Source: a virus. Taken from it: 64,000 nucleotides of DNA. A program made the position numbers and the translations under genes. Below, piece after piece: positions 1 through 8,395 of the stretch (the first letter of the stretch is position 1; every line of letters begins with the position of its first letter). The notes under the pieces are model-generated. The model was not told the origin of the DNA and searched no databases. It saw only the letters and a program-made list of their open reading frames with translations. Location: positions 8,332 through 72,331 of IMG/VR virus record IMGVR_UViG_3300001460_000018; one strand, given 5' to 3'.

Positions 1-354
1 GATGAATCATCTGATGAAATAGAAGATAAAGAAGTAGCAAAAGGTAAACCAACAAAATCCGGAGATGGTGATGAAGTTGTTAATGATGACCAAGAAATAA
101 CTGCAAAAGTTACTGAAGCATTATCAGGAATTACTGAAGCAGGAGATGTTAAGCTTATGAAAAGAAAACTTGACTCTATTGTAGGATCTACACTAAAGAA
201 GATTATCGATGAATTAGCTAAGAAAGGTTTTTCAAAAGAGGAAATCGAAAAGTATATGGAGATTGTTGTTTCTGATAGAGTTGAAGAATCTTTTAAAAAG
301 GTTAATGAATCAGATGCAGACGGTGAAGGAAATATGGCATCCACTGAAAAATAA
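1..354 (+). CDS. Predicted capsid-internal polyprotein, C-terminal part (5' end outside window)
   Basis: The frame is open from base 1, so the gene starts upstream and an ATG at 157 is internal. About 117 residues are visible: an acidic stretch, then I-T-E|A-G (codons 44-48), a 62-codon helical Lys/Glu-rich module, and V-N-E|S-D near the end. The module is repeated almost unchanged in the protein at 1109-2113 and is bounded in both by sites of the T4 prohead-protease type (hydrophobic-x-Glu, then a small residue). Downstream genes carry capsid-targeting N-termini, so I infer that this is also a head-packaged protein cut during maturation. The biochemical role is unknown. Confidence 0.6.
   Translation, partial: DESSDEIEDKEVAKGKPTKSGDGDEVVNDDQEITAKVTEALSGITEAGDVKLMKRKLDSIVGSTLKKIIDELAKKGFSKEEIEKYMEIVVSDRVEESFKKVNESDADGEGNMASTEK
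130..315 (+). repeat. 186-bp coding module, copy 1 (second copy at 1697-1882)
   Basis: Codons 44-105 of the first gene encode a 62-residue module that recurs at 1697-1882 with only a few substitutions and no length change. Both copies begin at I-(T/G)-E-A-G and end at V-N-E-S-D, so the duplicated unit coincides with predicted protease sites. Confidence 0.85.
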
Positions 355-367
355 AAAATAGTTTAAG

Positions 368-1096
368 ATGAAAAGTTATAAAAGTTTTGTTAATGAAGCA
401 AAGCATGTTAATGATAATTTTACAGATGCACAGATTAAATATGCACAAGATGTCATGATGAAGACAGGTTTATTACAAAATCCTAAACTTGAACTTAACA
501 TGGATGGAAGAAAGGAATTTCCTGTTTTAAAGTTTGATTTTACTGCTAAAGCTCTTAAAGATATTAAAGTATATGATGACGATAATGGATATTCATCATT
601 TACTGATGAAGATGATCCAAAAACTGCAAAGATTAGAAATATTATAAAGAAGGCAGGCGAATCAATATCTAAAAAAGGAAAAAAAGCTAAAGCATTTTTG
701 CCAGGATTTAGCGTAGGTGGTACTCCAACTGTTAGCGTAATATTACTAGGTGTTGATATTCCAATGAATGAATCAGTTAATGAATCTGATGTATCGGTAT
801 CTAAAGCATCTCAGGGTGTTGCTATAGATTTTAATGGTGAATCTGAAATGGTTTTTGATGAAGATGAGATTAGTACTTTAATTTCAGTACTATCAAATTT
901 TAATAAGACAGGTAAAGTTAAAAACACATCAATCCAAGATATTGATAGATATGACGCTAATATATCCAAAGCAGGTAATGGAATTGCAATAGAATATCCT
1001 ATACCATTTAGTGAAGATGATGAAACTGCTGATGTTATTTTAAGTAAAGGAAAGGATGTTGAAAAGTTTATAAATGACTTATTGAAAATAAAATAA
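368..1096 (+). CDS. Predicted capsid-internal protein with targeting peptide
   Basis: The 242-residue protein begins MKSYKSFVNE|AK. This aligns residue by residue with the T4 internal-protein targeting peptide as I recall it (MKTYQEFIAE), with Phe7 and Glu10 conserved. A second cluster, M-N-E-S-V-N-E-S-D at residues 133-141, would split the chain into two similar-sized products. Both halves are acidic and rich in beta-prone segments, with no recognised domain. By T4 precedent the peptide would direct the protein into the prohead core and be removed by the gp21-type protease. It lies in a run of similar genes with 10-25 bp spacers containing AAATAAAAA. Confidence 0.65.
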   Translation: MKSYKSFVNEAKHVNDNFTDAQIKYAQDVMMKTGLLQNPKLELNMDGRKEFPVLKFDFTAKALKDIKVYDDDNGYSSFTDEDDPKTAKIRNIIKKAGESISKKGKKAKAFLPGFSVGGTPTVSVILLGVDIPMNESVNESDVSVSKASQGVAIDFNGESEMVFDEDEISTLISVLSNFNKTGKVKNTSIQDIDRYDANISKAGNGIAIEYPIPFSEDDETADVILSKGKDVEKFINDLLKIK

Positions 1097-1108
1097 AAAA
1101 GATTTAAA

Positions 1109-2113
1109 ATGAAAAGTTATAAAAGGTTTATAAATAAAAGCAAGTCTGTTAATGAAATGTATGGACTTGACCAGGATATTGCAATGGAAATCATTAATGC
1201 AGCTGGTCAATATACAAGCGATGCAGATGAGGCAGCTAACCAAATGTGGGATAGCGCAGAGGAACTTATTAGTTACCTAAAATCTGACCATATTCCTAAA
1301 AAATATCATAAGGCATTTGATAAAGGCGTGGCAAGATTTGCTAACGAATCAGTTAATGAATCAGCTAAGTTAGTAGATGAAAAAACCGGAAAAGTTGTTA
1401 AATTACCTTATAAGACTAAAGACTTTAGAGGTGATGCTATTGTAGTTAAAGGTTTTTCTGAACCTCGTCATTCAGCATCAAGCGGTAGAATACAAACAGA
1501 TCAAGGGGAATTTTTTCCAGGCGTAGCAGGTCTTAAAATTGTAGGACATCAATTTGAATCTGTTAAAGAAGGAAATGCATTCAGTGCTGCTAGAGCTAAG
1601 GCAATTGCAAATGACGAAAAAACATTTAAAGTCGGTGATGAAGAATACGATGTTGAGGATGTTGATGCTGAAGATAAAGAAAATGCTGAAGAGTTTATTG
1701 GTGAAGCAGGCGATGTTAAGCTTATGAAAAGAAAACTTGACTCTATTGTAGGAAGTACTTTAACAAAGATAATCGATGAATTGGCTAAGAAAGGATTCTC
1801 AAAAGAAGAAATTGAGAAATACTTAGGAATTGTTGTTTCTGATAGAGTTGAAGAATCTTTTGGGAAGGTTAATGAATCTGATGTACCATCAGAGCTTGCT
1901 GATTATGCTGGGGAATTATCTGAAATTGAATTTGATGATTTTGATGAATCTACTGCGGCTCAATTAAAAAAATTATCTAAGAAAATGTCTTTTGTTATCG
2001 GAGATGAATCCATATCTGGAATGATGACAATGAAAGATGTAATTAAAATACTTAAATCAAATAATATAAAATTCGTTGAAGTTAATGGAGATGAATCTAT
2101 GATTGTATTTTAA
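1109..2113 (+). CDS. Predicted capsid-internal modular polyprotein
   Basis: The 334-residue protein starts MKSYKRFINK. Position 10 is Lys instead of Glu, but S-V-N-E follows at 13-16. Further candidate sites are A-N-E-S-V-N-E-S (78-85), F-I-G-E|A-G (196-201) and V-N-E|S-D (254-258), which divide it into about four segments. Segment 1 is helical, segment 2 is beta-rich, segment 3 is the 62-residue module shared with the gene at 1-354, and segment 4 is acidic. The arrangement suggests a precursor processed into several packaged polypeptides. Processing is inferred from site spacing and from the similar predicted site in the major capsid protein. No enzymatic domain was recognised. Confidence 0.65.
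   Translation: MKSYKRFINKSKSVNEMYGLDQDIAMEIINAAGQYTSDADEAANQMWDSAEELISYLKSDHIPKKYHKAFDKGVARFANESVNESAKLVDEKTGKVVKLPYKTKDFRGDAIVVKGFSEPRHSASSGRIQTDQGEFFPGVAGLKIVGHQFESVKEGNAFSAARAKAIANDEKTFKVGDEEYDVEDVDAEDKENAEEFIGEAGDVKLMKRKLDSIVGSTLTKIIDELAKKGFSKEEIEKYLGIVVSDRVEESFGKVNESDVPSELADYAGELSEIEFDDFDESTAAQLKKLSKKMSFVIGDESISGMMTMKDVIKILKSNNIKFVEVNGDESMIVF
1697..1882 (+). repeat. 186-bp coding module, copy 2
   Basis: Codons 197-258 of the 1109-2113 gene. Same length and nearly the same protein sequence as copy 1 at 130-315, again bounded by hydrophobic-x-Glu|small-residue sites. Confidence 0.85.
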
Positions 2114-2138
2114 ATCATCAAAAATAAAAACATTTAAA

Positions 2139-3122
2139 ATGAAGAGTTATAAAAGCTTTTTAAACGAAAGAAGAACTATTCAAGTTAAGAGAAAATATGG
2201 AAAGTATGCATCAACAGTAGTTGGTGCAAATGCTCCAGTTAGACAAAAAATTCTTGGATTTGTATCTGAGCAAGGATCTTGTTGTAAAACTGACTTAATG
2301 GAATACATTAAATCTGCTAATGAAGAGAGCGGTAGAAAAACTAGTCCTCAGTGGATTAAAAAGAATTCCAGATATTTAGTAACTTTTGAGAAAAATGGCG
2401 AAACTCATTATAAATTATCAAAACTTGGTAAAAGAGTAATTAATGCCACAAATATTAATGAATCAAATAATGATTATGTTGAGGAAATTGGAGATCTTGA
2501 AGAATTAATTTATGATCAAGGTGATATGAGAACTACTGCAAAGTGGGATGATGAATCTGAAGTACTTTTACAAGGTAATATAACCTGGGCAGAACTAGAT
2601 GTTACTGATTTAAGAAATGCAATTGATATGGCGAGAGATTTTATGAGAAAGCATAAGATCAAAGAATCATTAGTTGTTGAAAATGCTGCTCAGGCTGCTA
2701 AGGATTTTGCCGATCTTAGAGCGTTAATTAAAGATGATGCAGATGGTGAACATATTTACAGTATGATCATGAAAGATGATAGCAAAAAAATTCGCACTTT
2801 AACAAAAGATCTTAGAGCATTATATAATAAACTTTATAGATATATGAATATGTCTGAAGAGTCTGGAGTTAATGAAGGAAATACTATAGATTCACCGTAT
2901 CTTCAAAGACAACTTGAGTTTACTATTAAAGATATAGAAAAAGATGAGCCTGATGTTGCTAGCGTTTTAAATGATTTATCAAGTAGATTAGATCAGTCAT
3001 ATCCACAAGGCGATGTAGATATGAAAATAATTTCAAGTATCTTAAAAGAGCCTAATATTAAAAAGGACTACGCTAAAGTTAGTGGTGATGTTGATTTTTA
3101 TTTAAGCCAAGCTCTTAATTAG
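2139..3122 (+). CDS. Predicted capsid-internal polyprotein with winged-helix-like module
   Basis: I start this at 2139, where MKSYKSFLNE follows an A-rich leader, rather than at an in-frame ATG at 2103 that overlaps the previous gene. The protein is 327 residues. The targeting peptide would be cut after Glu10. Residues 34-105 look like a winged-helix fold: helices around 35-61 and 66-76, then a beta hairpin ending K-L-S-K-L-G-K-R-V. Sites I-N-E|S (106-109) and V-N-E|G (244-247) separate two further helical acidic segments. A DNA-binding protein carried in the virion is possible but unproven. A strong hairpin terminator follows. Confidence 0.65.
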   Translation: MKSYKSFLNERRTIQVKRKYGKYASTVVGANAPVRQKILGFVSEQGSCCKTDLMEYIKSANEESGRKTSPQWIKKNSRYLVTFEKNGETHYKLSKLGKRVINATNINESNNDYVEEIGDLEELIYDQGDMRTTAKWDDESEVLLQGNITWAELDVTDLRNAIDMARDFMRKHKIKESLVVENAAQAAKDFADLRALIKDDADGEHIYSMIMKDDSKKIRTLTKDLRALYNKLYRYMNMSEESGVNEGNTIDSPYLQRQLEFTIKDIEKDEPDVASVLNDLSSRLDQSYPQGDVDMKIISSILKEPNIKKDYAKVSGDVDFYLSQALN

Positions 3123-3152
3123 CATCTTAAATTCTAATAATAAATATTATAA

Positions 3153-3182
3153 GGACGGTCTTCGGACCGTCTTTGTTGTTTA
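3153..3182 (+). terminator. Intrinsic terminator with TTCG loop
   Basis: GACGGTC, loop TTCG, GACCGTC, then TTTGTTGTTT. A seven-pair stem with a stable tetraloop ends the first block of internal-protein genes. Confidence 0.9.
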
Positions 3183-3213
3183 ATTAAATATTAAAACTAT
3201 AAATTCGTAAAGA

Positions 3214-4407
3214 ATGAAGGAAATAAAAGATTTCTATAACGAACTAGGTGAAGACTTTCTGAAGCAACTTCTTAATTCAAATGTAAAAGTATCTGAAAAA
3301 CTTACTGGAACTAAATTTGGATTTAAGAAAAGCAACAATGAATTAATATTTTTTGCTAGAGATAAGAGATATCCTCTTAATAAAATACAAAGAACTATAA
3401 CATCTCTATATGAAAAGCCTATTGCTCATATAAATTCATTAGATTTATCAAAAATTCCTGATGAAGTATTCTTCTTTTTTGAATATTTTTATAATAATAA
3501 GCCTACTAATGTTATATATGAAAATATTCCTAAGAATGGACTTATATTAACACATCTAATAGGATTAGAAGATAAAGATGATAATTCTATTATAAATGAC
3601 ACTAAAACACTTCTTAAGTGGTCAAAACTTCTTAAAACATCTACACCTAAAGTGTATTTTAATGGAGAGTTAAGCGAATTACAAAAAGAAAAGATTTTGA
3701 ATTTTATAAAAACTGATAAGTCTGATTTAATGATTAGTTTTAACACAAATAGTTTTACACGACATATTATTAAAATTTTAAATCCTAGATTAAAGAAAAC
3801 TACATTAAATGGAGACATTGACAAATCTATTGAAGGTTTTATATTTGAGTTTAGCAACAATGATAAAGTTTACACAGCAAAAACTATAGATCCGATATTT
3901 CATCAACTATCATTACATAAAAAAGTTAATAAATCTTCATCAGATGAAATAGGATTATTGATATATAAGTTCATTGAATGGCTTGGTGAAACTGATTCAA
4001 TGACAAAGGTAAATGCAATAGGAAGTAGTCCTGATGAAAGATATATAGATTTATTAAGTACATTAATATCAATGTTCATAGATGATAATTCTATTTTTAT
4101 AGAAGACTTTGATTTAAAGAAACCTACATTTGCTTTAATGCCTGAGTTTAAACTTAATACATCATTTATAAAGAATAAAAAAATACAAGATATTATTAAT
4201 AATAACCCAAATCTTGCAGATATTTATAAAATACTATTTTCATCATTTAGAAAAGAGCGTAAAAAAATTACTCCAATTATAGATATAAATATGAAAAAGT
4301 ATATAAATAATTATGTAAGGCTAATACATTCAAAGATTGCTAAAGAAACTATAAATGAAAACTATTATAGTTTTAGTGATTGGCGAAAATTTAAAAACAA
4401 AAAATAA
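3214..4407 (+). CDS. Uncharacterised protein with targeting-like N-terminus
   Basis: The 397-residue protein begins MKEIKDFYNE, which keeps Lys2, Phe7, Asn9 and Glu10 of the targeting peptides nearby but has Tyr at position 8. It is Lys- and Ile-rich, with no recognised domain or membrane segment. A second possible site (I-N-E near the C-terminus) precedes a short tail ending F-K-N-K-K. It sits downstream of a terminator and starts a three-gene run ending at 5351. It could be another head-internal protein, but the evidence is weaker than for its neighbours. Confidence 0.5.
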   Translation: MKEIKDFYNELGEDFLKQLLNSNVKVSEKLTGTKFGFKKSNNELIFFARDKRYPLNKIQRTITSLYEKPIAHINSLDLSKIPDEVFFFFEYFYNNKPTNVIYENIPKNGLILTHLIGLEDKDDNSIINDTKTLLKWSKLLKTSTPKVYFNGELSELQKEKILNFIKTDKSDLMISFNTNSFTRHIIKILNPRLKKTTLNGDIDKSIEGFIFEFSNNDKVYTAKTIDPIFHQLSLHKKVNKSSSDEIGLLIYKFIEWLGETDSMTKVNAIGSSPDERYIDLLSTLISMFIDDNSIFIEDFDLKKPTFALMPEFKLNTSFIKNKKIQDIINNNPNLADIYKILFSSFRKERKKITPIIDINMKKYINNYVRLIHSKIAKETINENYYSFSDWRKFKNKK

Positions 4408-4418
4408 AAATACACGTT

Positions 4419-4676
4419 ATGGCTAAAAAGAAAACTGAAAAAACTTTAGACGAGGCTGTTGAGAAGTTAAAGAATGTTGAAACTACTGAAGGTTCTAAAG
4501 AAGAATCTAAAACAGTAATTCCTGAACCTGCTAAATCTTCTGGTGATTTAAAAGTTGAATCTCTTAACCAAAAAAATGTTATAATTGACGGAAAGTCATA
4601 TAGTATTAATAGATCAGAACATAAAGCAATAGTAGCTGGTAATAAAGAAGTTATTGCAAAGGTTGTAAAAAAATAA
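4419..4676 (+). CDS. Small charged protein of unknown function
   Basis: This 85-residue protein is Lys/Glu-rich, has a disordered-looking N-terminal half (residues 1-50) and a short beta-rich C-terminus. It has no targeting peptide, although T-T-E|G around residue 33 resembles a protease site. Spacing to both neighbours is about 10 bp, so it is probably co-transcribed with them. T4 encodes small charged prohead-core proteins (gp67, gp68) in another location; a similar role is only a guess. Confidence 0.5.
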   Translation: MAKKKTEKTLDEAVEKLKNVETTEGSKEESKTVIPEPAKSSGDLKVESLNQKNVIIDGKSYSINRSEHKAIVAGNKEVIAKVVKK

Positions 4677-4685
4677 TATTAGTAA

Positions 4686-5351
4686 ATGAAAGATCTTGAT
4701 AATTTTTATTCCGTGAATATTAATGAATCTTTGGAAAATGCTAAAAAAACTATAGAAAAAAAGTTAGGAAAGTTTACCCAAGGATTTGAAATATACATAG
4801 ATGATAGTAATAAAAAAGATACTCTCATAATAAGTATAGATGAATTGGTTAAAGCTGGCGCTGAATACCCAGACATTCAAAAAGTCATTGATTCTGCTGT
4901 TAAGAAATATAGACTTAAGTTAGATAATTCATCTAATGATAGTGTTGTGTTTTTAACCGAAGGTGTATCAGATACACTAGATGAAGTTTCAGAAAAAATG
5001 GGAATGATGTTTACTATACTTAAAAGTAAATTAAGAGACGCTGCTAAACTACTTAAAAACTCTGATGATAGAGAAGAGTTTTATAAAATGGTTAAAGATT
5101 TTATTGAATCTAAAACTGGCATAGAAGTTATGGAAAATTTAGATTCTTTGCTTGAGAGAGCTGATTCTAAAGCACAGCGAAGGTTATTTGCTATTGCACT
5201 TCAATATAAGAGAGGCAATATAACAAAAGAAGAATTAGAACCTGAATATGCTGAAGAAATTATTAAAATTTCTGAGCTTCCTGAAAAAACGTTAAGAAAG
5301 TTTGCAAAGACTAAGGAAAAAGGACTTCCACATTATGTAGACAAAAAATAA
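4686..5351 (+). CDS. Predicted capsid-internal protein
   Basis: The 221-residue protein begins MKDLDNFYSVNINE|S, with the Glu of the candidate site at residue 14 instead of 10. A second site, F-L-T-E|G-V, at residues 89-94 splits it into an alpha/beta N-terminal part and a helical C-terminal part with many Lys and Arg. L-T-E|G fits the T4 gp21 preference well. Domain function is unrecognised. A hairpin shared with the oppositely oriented glycan gene cluster ends the transcript. Confidence 0.55.
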   Translation: MKDLDNFYSVNINESLENAKKTIEKKLGKFTQGFEIYIDDSNKKDTLIISIDELVKAGAEYPDIQKVIDSAVKKYRLKLDNSSNDSVVFLTEGVSDTLDEVSEKMGMMFTILKSKLRDAAKLLKNSDDREEFYKMVKDFIESKTGIEVMENLDSLLERADSKAQRRLFAIALQYKRGNITKEELEPEYAEEIIKISELPEKTLRKFAKTKEKGLPHYVDKK

Positions 5352-5352
5352 T

Positions 5353-5383
5353 AAAAAGACTAGGATTATTTCTAGTCTTTTTT
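5353..5383. terminator. Bidirectional terminator between convergent genes
   Basis: AAAAAGACTAG, 8-nt loop, CTAGTCTTTTTT. It is symmetric, with T-runs on both strands. It lies between the plus gene ending at 5351 and the minus gene, whose stop codon is inside the right arm. Confidence 0.85.
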
Positions 5384-6106
5384 AGTTAATTTCTTAAGAG
5401 TCATCCAACCTCCAACACCCCACTTGTTTTGATATGTTTTTTCACCACCTGATGTAAGGTAGGCTTTTCTATCTTCATCTTCTTCGGTTTTTACAGTAAC
5501 TCCTAAATTACCATTATGATGAAATACTCTTGAGCCAATTATAAGAGTATGATAAAATAAATGTTCTTGTAAAGTTCTTGAATAATCATTATCACAATAC
5601 CAAAATTCAAAATCTTCATCAAGATCTCCTATATGTTCATATATTTCTCGCTTTTGGAATATACACCATCCCGTGATATGATTTGATACTGCCCAACCAT
5701 CTTCATATTCTTTACCAGATTCAATATATGATATATGATTTTTTTTATTTGGGTTACAGCATCCTGCACTCCATATATTTCTCTTTTTCATTACATCAAT
5801 TGCGATTGATGCCCAATTCTTATCAAATGTTAAATCATTATTACAAAGAACCACATATTCAGCATTTCCTGCTTTTCTACCAATATTTAAGTATCTATGA
5901 TAACCAAAAGGTAATTCAGTGTAAATAGTTTTTACATTATAATATGTATCATAATTAACATCTTTATTGCTCTCAACCACAAATACATTAAATTGTATAA
6001 TAAATGCATCTTCTGATTCATAAAGAGATTCAATACATCTCTGAGTTTCATTTAAAAGAGCTCCATCTTTTGCATTACTTATAATTACAATGTCTACTTC
6101 TTTCAT
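5372..6106 (-). CDS. GT2-type glycosyltransferase
   Basis: The 244-residue protein has the features of a GT-A family 2 enzyme: an N-terminal V-D-I-V-I-I strand, a C-N-N-D metal/nucleotide-sugar motif near residue 91, and a later W-Y-C-D-N-D-Y acidic acceptor-side motif. It is the last gene of a five-gene minus-strand operon and overlaps the upstream sulfotransferase-like gene by 4 bp. The acceptor is unknown: capsid or tail protein, host surface glycan, or hydroxymethylated DNA are all possible. T4 DNA glucosyltransferases have a different (GT-B) fold, so the DNA option is weaker. Confidence 0.75.
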   Translation of the reverse strand: MKEVDIVIISNAKDGALLNETQRCIESLYESEDAFIIQFNVFVVESNKDVNYDTYYNVKTIYTELPFGYHRYLNIGRKAGNAEYVVLCNNDLTFDKNWASIAIDVMKKRNIWSAGCCNPNKKNHISYIESGKEYEDGWAVSNHITGWCIFQKREIYEHIGDLDEDFEFWYCDNDYSRTLQEHLFYHTLIIGSRVFHHNGNLGVTVKTEEDEDRKAYLTSGGEKTYQNKWGVGGWMTLKKLTKKD

Positions 6107-6687
6107 TTAGTTGTTATTTTACTATGATCTATTATACTTTTATAAATGTTTAAGAATGATGTAAAGTCATGTTTATTATCAGATGCTAATTCACAAAATC
6201 TACTATAAACATTATATGCATATAAGCTATCGCTTGTAAATCTATCAAAGTCTATAAAATCTAAAGGTATGTCATTTGATGCACAATCTATTGCTATTTG
6301 ATAAACTACTTTAGCATTATGATTCATTTGGCTGTTTACATCACTTGCATTCCATAACCCGCCTGGACTTACTCCATGCTTTGCTCTAGATTTTGCTGTT
6401 ATTTCTAAATCTCTCATAGGTACAAATACTTTCTTAATTTTGTACTTCTTAGATAATTCAGGTATTCTATTATAAAATTGAGGTGCTTTACATATTAATG
6501 GATAATTTTCATTATCTGGATCTAAATAGATTTCAAGACCTCCTCTGCTATTTTGATTTATATACTGTTCTATTTCATCACTTGTTAGGTTTTGGTATCC
6601 TGTATCTAATCCTAGTAATGATAACAATTTTACAAGAATAGTTGTACCGCTTCTACCTGTACCGGTTATTAAAATCTTGTTTTTCAT
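6103..6687 (-). CDS. Sulfotransferase-like P-loop protein
   Basis: The N-terminus carries G-T-G-R-S-G-T-T (residues 9-16), the 5'-phosphosulfate-binding loop typical of sulfotransferases. A V-P-M-R-D-L segment about 90 residues later resembles the second PAPS-binding motif. The protein is 194 residues, short for the family but covering the core. It lies between two glycosyltransferases with a 4-bp overlap and a 2-bp gap, which suggests one pathway modifying a sugar. True sulfate transfer is inferred; related P-loop proteins may act on other donors. Confidence 0.6.
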   Translation of the reverse strand: MKNKILITGTGRSGTTILVKLLSLLGLDTGYQNLTSDEIEQYINQNSRGGLEIYLDPDNENYPLICKAPQFYNRIPELSKKYKIKKVFVPMRDLEITAKSRAKHGVSPGGLWNASDVNSQMNHNAKVVYQIAIDCASNDIPLDFIDFDRFTSDSLYAYNVYSRFCELASDNKHDFTSFLNIYKSIIDHSKITTK

Positions 6688-6689
6688 AA

Positions 6690-7244
6690 TTATCTTTTTT
6701 GTGCTTCAGTTGTATTTGAATTAAAATCATAGTGGTATAGGACTTTATCTATATTATATTCACTATAATTTTTTTTGGCCATATTTTCACCAAAGAGATT
6801 ATCTTCACCTACATTAATTTCTGGAAACAATTCAACAATACTCTTTTTCCATACCATTAAATGATTAGGTTGTCTTAAATACATTGTTGGTAAATTTACA
6901 TTTTCAGTGAACTCTTTTGAATAATGGCAAATCATAGGATTAGATTCGTTTATACTAACAGATGCTTGAAAATTAATGCAATCTGTACCATGTTGATTTA
7001 TTGCATCTAAAATATCACTAACATAATTAGGCTCAACCCGATCATCATCATCTACAAAACATATGTATTTACCAGTTGCAAGATATATTAAGTTATTTCT
7101 CTTTTCACCTACGCTCATTTGCCAATTATCACCAAGATATAAAATTTCAACTGGCTTACCTTTAGCCTGTTTTGTAAGTTCTTCTATTACTGAAAATTGT
7201 TTAAGTCTGTTAGGCAGTGAACATAATAATATGCTAAGTTCCAT
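6690..7244 (-). CDS. Small GT2-type glycosyltransferase
   Basis: The 184-residue protein begins with M-E-L-S-I-L-L and contains F-V-D-D-D-D-R-V around residue 64, the DxD region of GT-A enzymes. A V-G-E-D-N-L-F motif further on fits the catalytic ED pair of family 2. It is shorter than most members and lacks an acceptor-specific C-terminal domain. It is tightly packed with its neighbours (2-bp gaps). The substrate is unknown. Confidence 0.7.
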   Translation of the reverse strand: MELSILLCSLPNRLKQFSVIEELTKQAKGKPVEILYLGDNWQMSVGEKRNNLIYLATGKYICFVDDDDRVEPNYVSDILDAINQHGTDCINFQASVSINESNPMICHYSKEFTENVNLPTMYLRQPNHLMVWKKSIVELFPEINVGEDNLFGENMAKKNYSEYNIDKVLYHYDFNSNTTEAQKR

Positions 7245-7246
7245 TA

Positions 7247-7831
7247 TTATAAAGATTTAATAAAGTTAATGATTTCCTCAGTATTAGATTTACCTACAAT
7301 AGCTGCATTATCTTTCCAAAGATCTTCAAAGTCTGTAGTGATTGTAGATACATATAAATCATTCTTACTTTCTTTAACAATCACTGCACATCCATGATCT
7401 TGCTCCCAGGTTTTAACAATTAATCCAGGTGTCTGTGCTGCTTTCATTATTGCTTTATATGAAGTTCCACACCATGACATAGTAGTGTATTTTAAATTAT
7501 GAGGCAATGCATCATGCATTACAATTATACCTCCATGATTCAAACGGTCTAATGAATTAAGCAAATCTCTCCATGTTTGATCTTCAGTATGTAGCCCATC
7601 TATAAAAATTAAATCAAACCCCTTATATTCAGGATTATCACTTTTAAAAAAATCATCTGATTTAAGAGTTAGTACATTATCTTGAACTCTCCTAGGAAAA
7701 GGTTCAACACCTACTTTATAAGGTACTTTTATTGTATCAAAATTGAATCCCTGTTGTATTCCAATCTCAAGATATTTTTTTGGTTTTTTTTCACTTATTA
7801 TAAATTCTAATAAGTCTGTTCTAGTTTTCAT
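7247..7831 (-). CDS. Class I methyltransferase (Methyltransf_24-like)
   Basis: A Rossmann-type SAM-binding start, K-Y-L-E-I-G-I-Q-Q-G (residues 19-28), is followed by G-V-E-P and L-I-F-I-D-G-L-H-T. The I-D-G-x-H signature is typical of small-molecule and glycan methyltransferases of the family 24 type. The length, 194 residues, is a single domain. Its position in the glycosyltransferase operon suggests it methylates a sugar or the aglycone. Confidence 0.65.
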   Translation of the reverse strand: MKTRTDLLEFIISEKKPKKYLEIGIQQGFNFDTIKVPYKVGVEPFPRRVQDNVLTLKSDDFFKSDNPEYKGFDLIFIDGLHTEDQTWRDLLNSLDRLNHGGIIVMHDALPHNLKYTTMSWCGTSYKAIMKAAQTPGLIVKTWEQDHGCAVIVKESKNDLYVSTITTDFEDLWKDNAAIVGKSNTEEIINFIKSL

Positions 7832-7853
7832 TATATTTATTATATGGTATATT

Positions 7854-8360
7854 TTATTTAATTATAGTAAATTTCTTAATTACTCCTTGATATGTTTTAT
7901 ATGGTCTTTTTAATAATTCTGAGCATTTTATAGCCTCTAATAAATTATGATCAGCATGAGTGTCATCAAAAATCCAAGGTATGGTTTGATTAAACAGATT
8001 AATATGCTTATGAAATCCTACTCGATGTGCATGAGGTCCATCTATTAATAAAAATGAATAATCACTTGGCAACCTTTCTTTAATGATAGATTCATTAAAC
8101 CACATATGATCTCCGTATGATATTAAAGGAGCATGTATGTAATTAGACTCATTAACATAATTTACCCATTTTAGGTTATCTTCAACAGAATATACAGTAT
8201 AGTGCTTACACAGTTCTTTAGTTCCTGTCCCACTACCTAATTCAACAATAGTAGATCCTTTAGGTATATGCTCTAAAATCCACTTAAAGGTATGTTCACA
8301 TATTGCAAATGGATTAGTTTTTCCATCTTCTGTAAATAAATTTTCAACCATCTTAAACAT
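7854..8360 (-). CDS. SAM-dependent methyltransferase-like protein
   Basis: The 168-residue protein has S-T-I-V-E-L-G-S-G-T-G (motif I, near residues 36-46), an acidic V-E-D position after the second strand, and F-L-L-I-D-G-P-H-A. It is probably a nucleotide-sugar or glycan methyltransferase working with the other four genes. It is the first gene of the minus operon. An in-frame ATG nine bases downstream (M-V-E-N) is an equally possible start. Only 35 bp separate it from the divergent dCTPase gene, so the promoters must overlap. Confidence 0.6.
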   Translation of the reverse strand: MFKMVENLFTEDGKTNPFAICEHTFKWILEHIPKGSTIVELGSGTGTKELCKHYTVYSVEDNLKWVNYVNESNYIHAPLISYGDHMWFNESIIKERLPSDYSFLLIDGPHAHRVGFHKHINLFNQTIPWIFDDTHADHNLLEAIKCSELLKRPYKTYQGVIKKFTIIK

Positions 8361-8395
8361 TTTAGCTATTGCTTGATATTTAATAATAAAAGATT

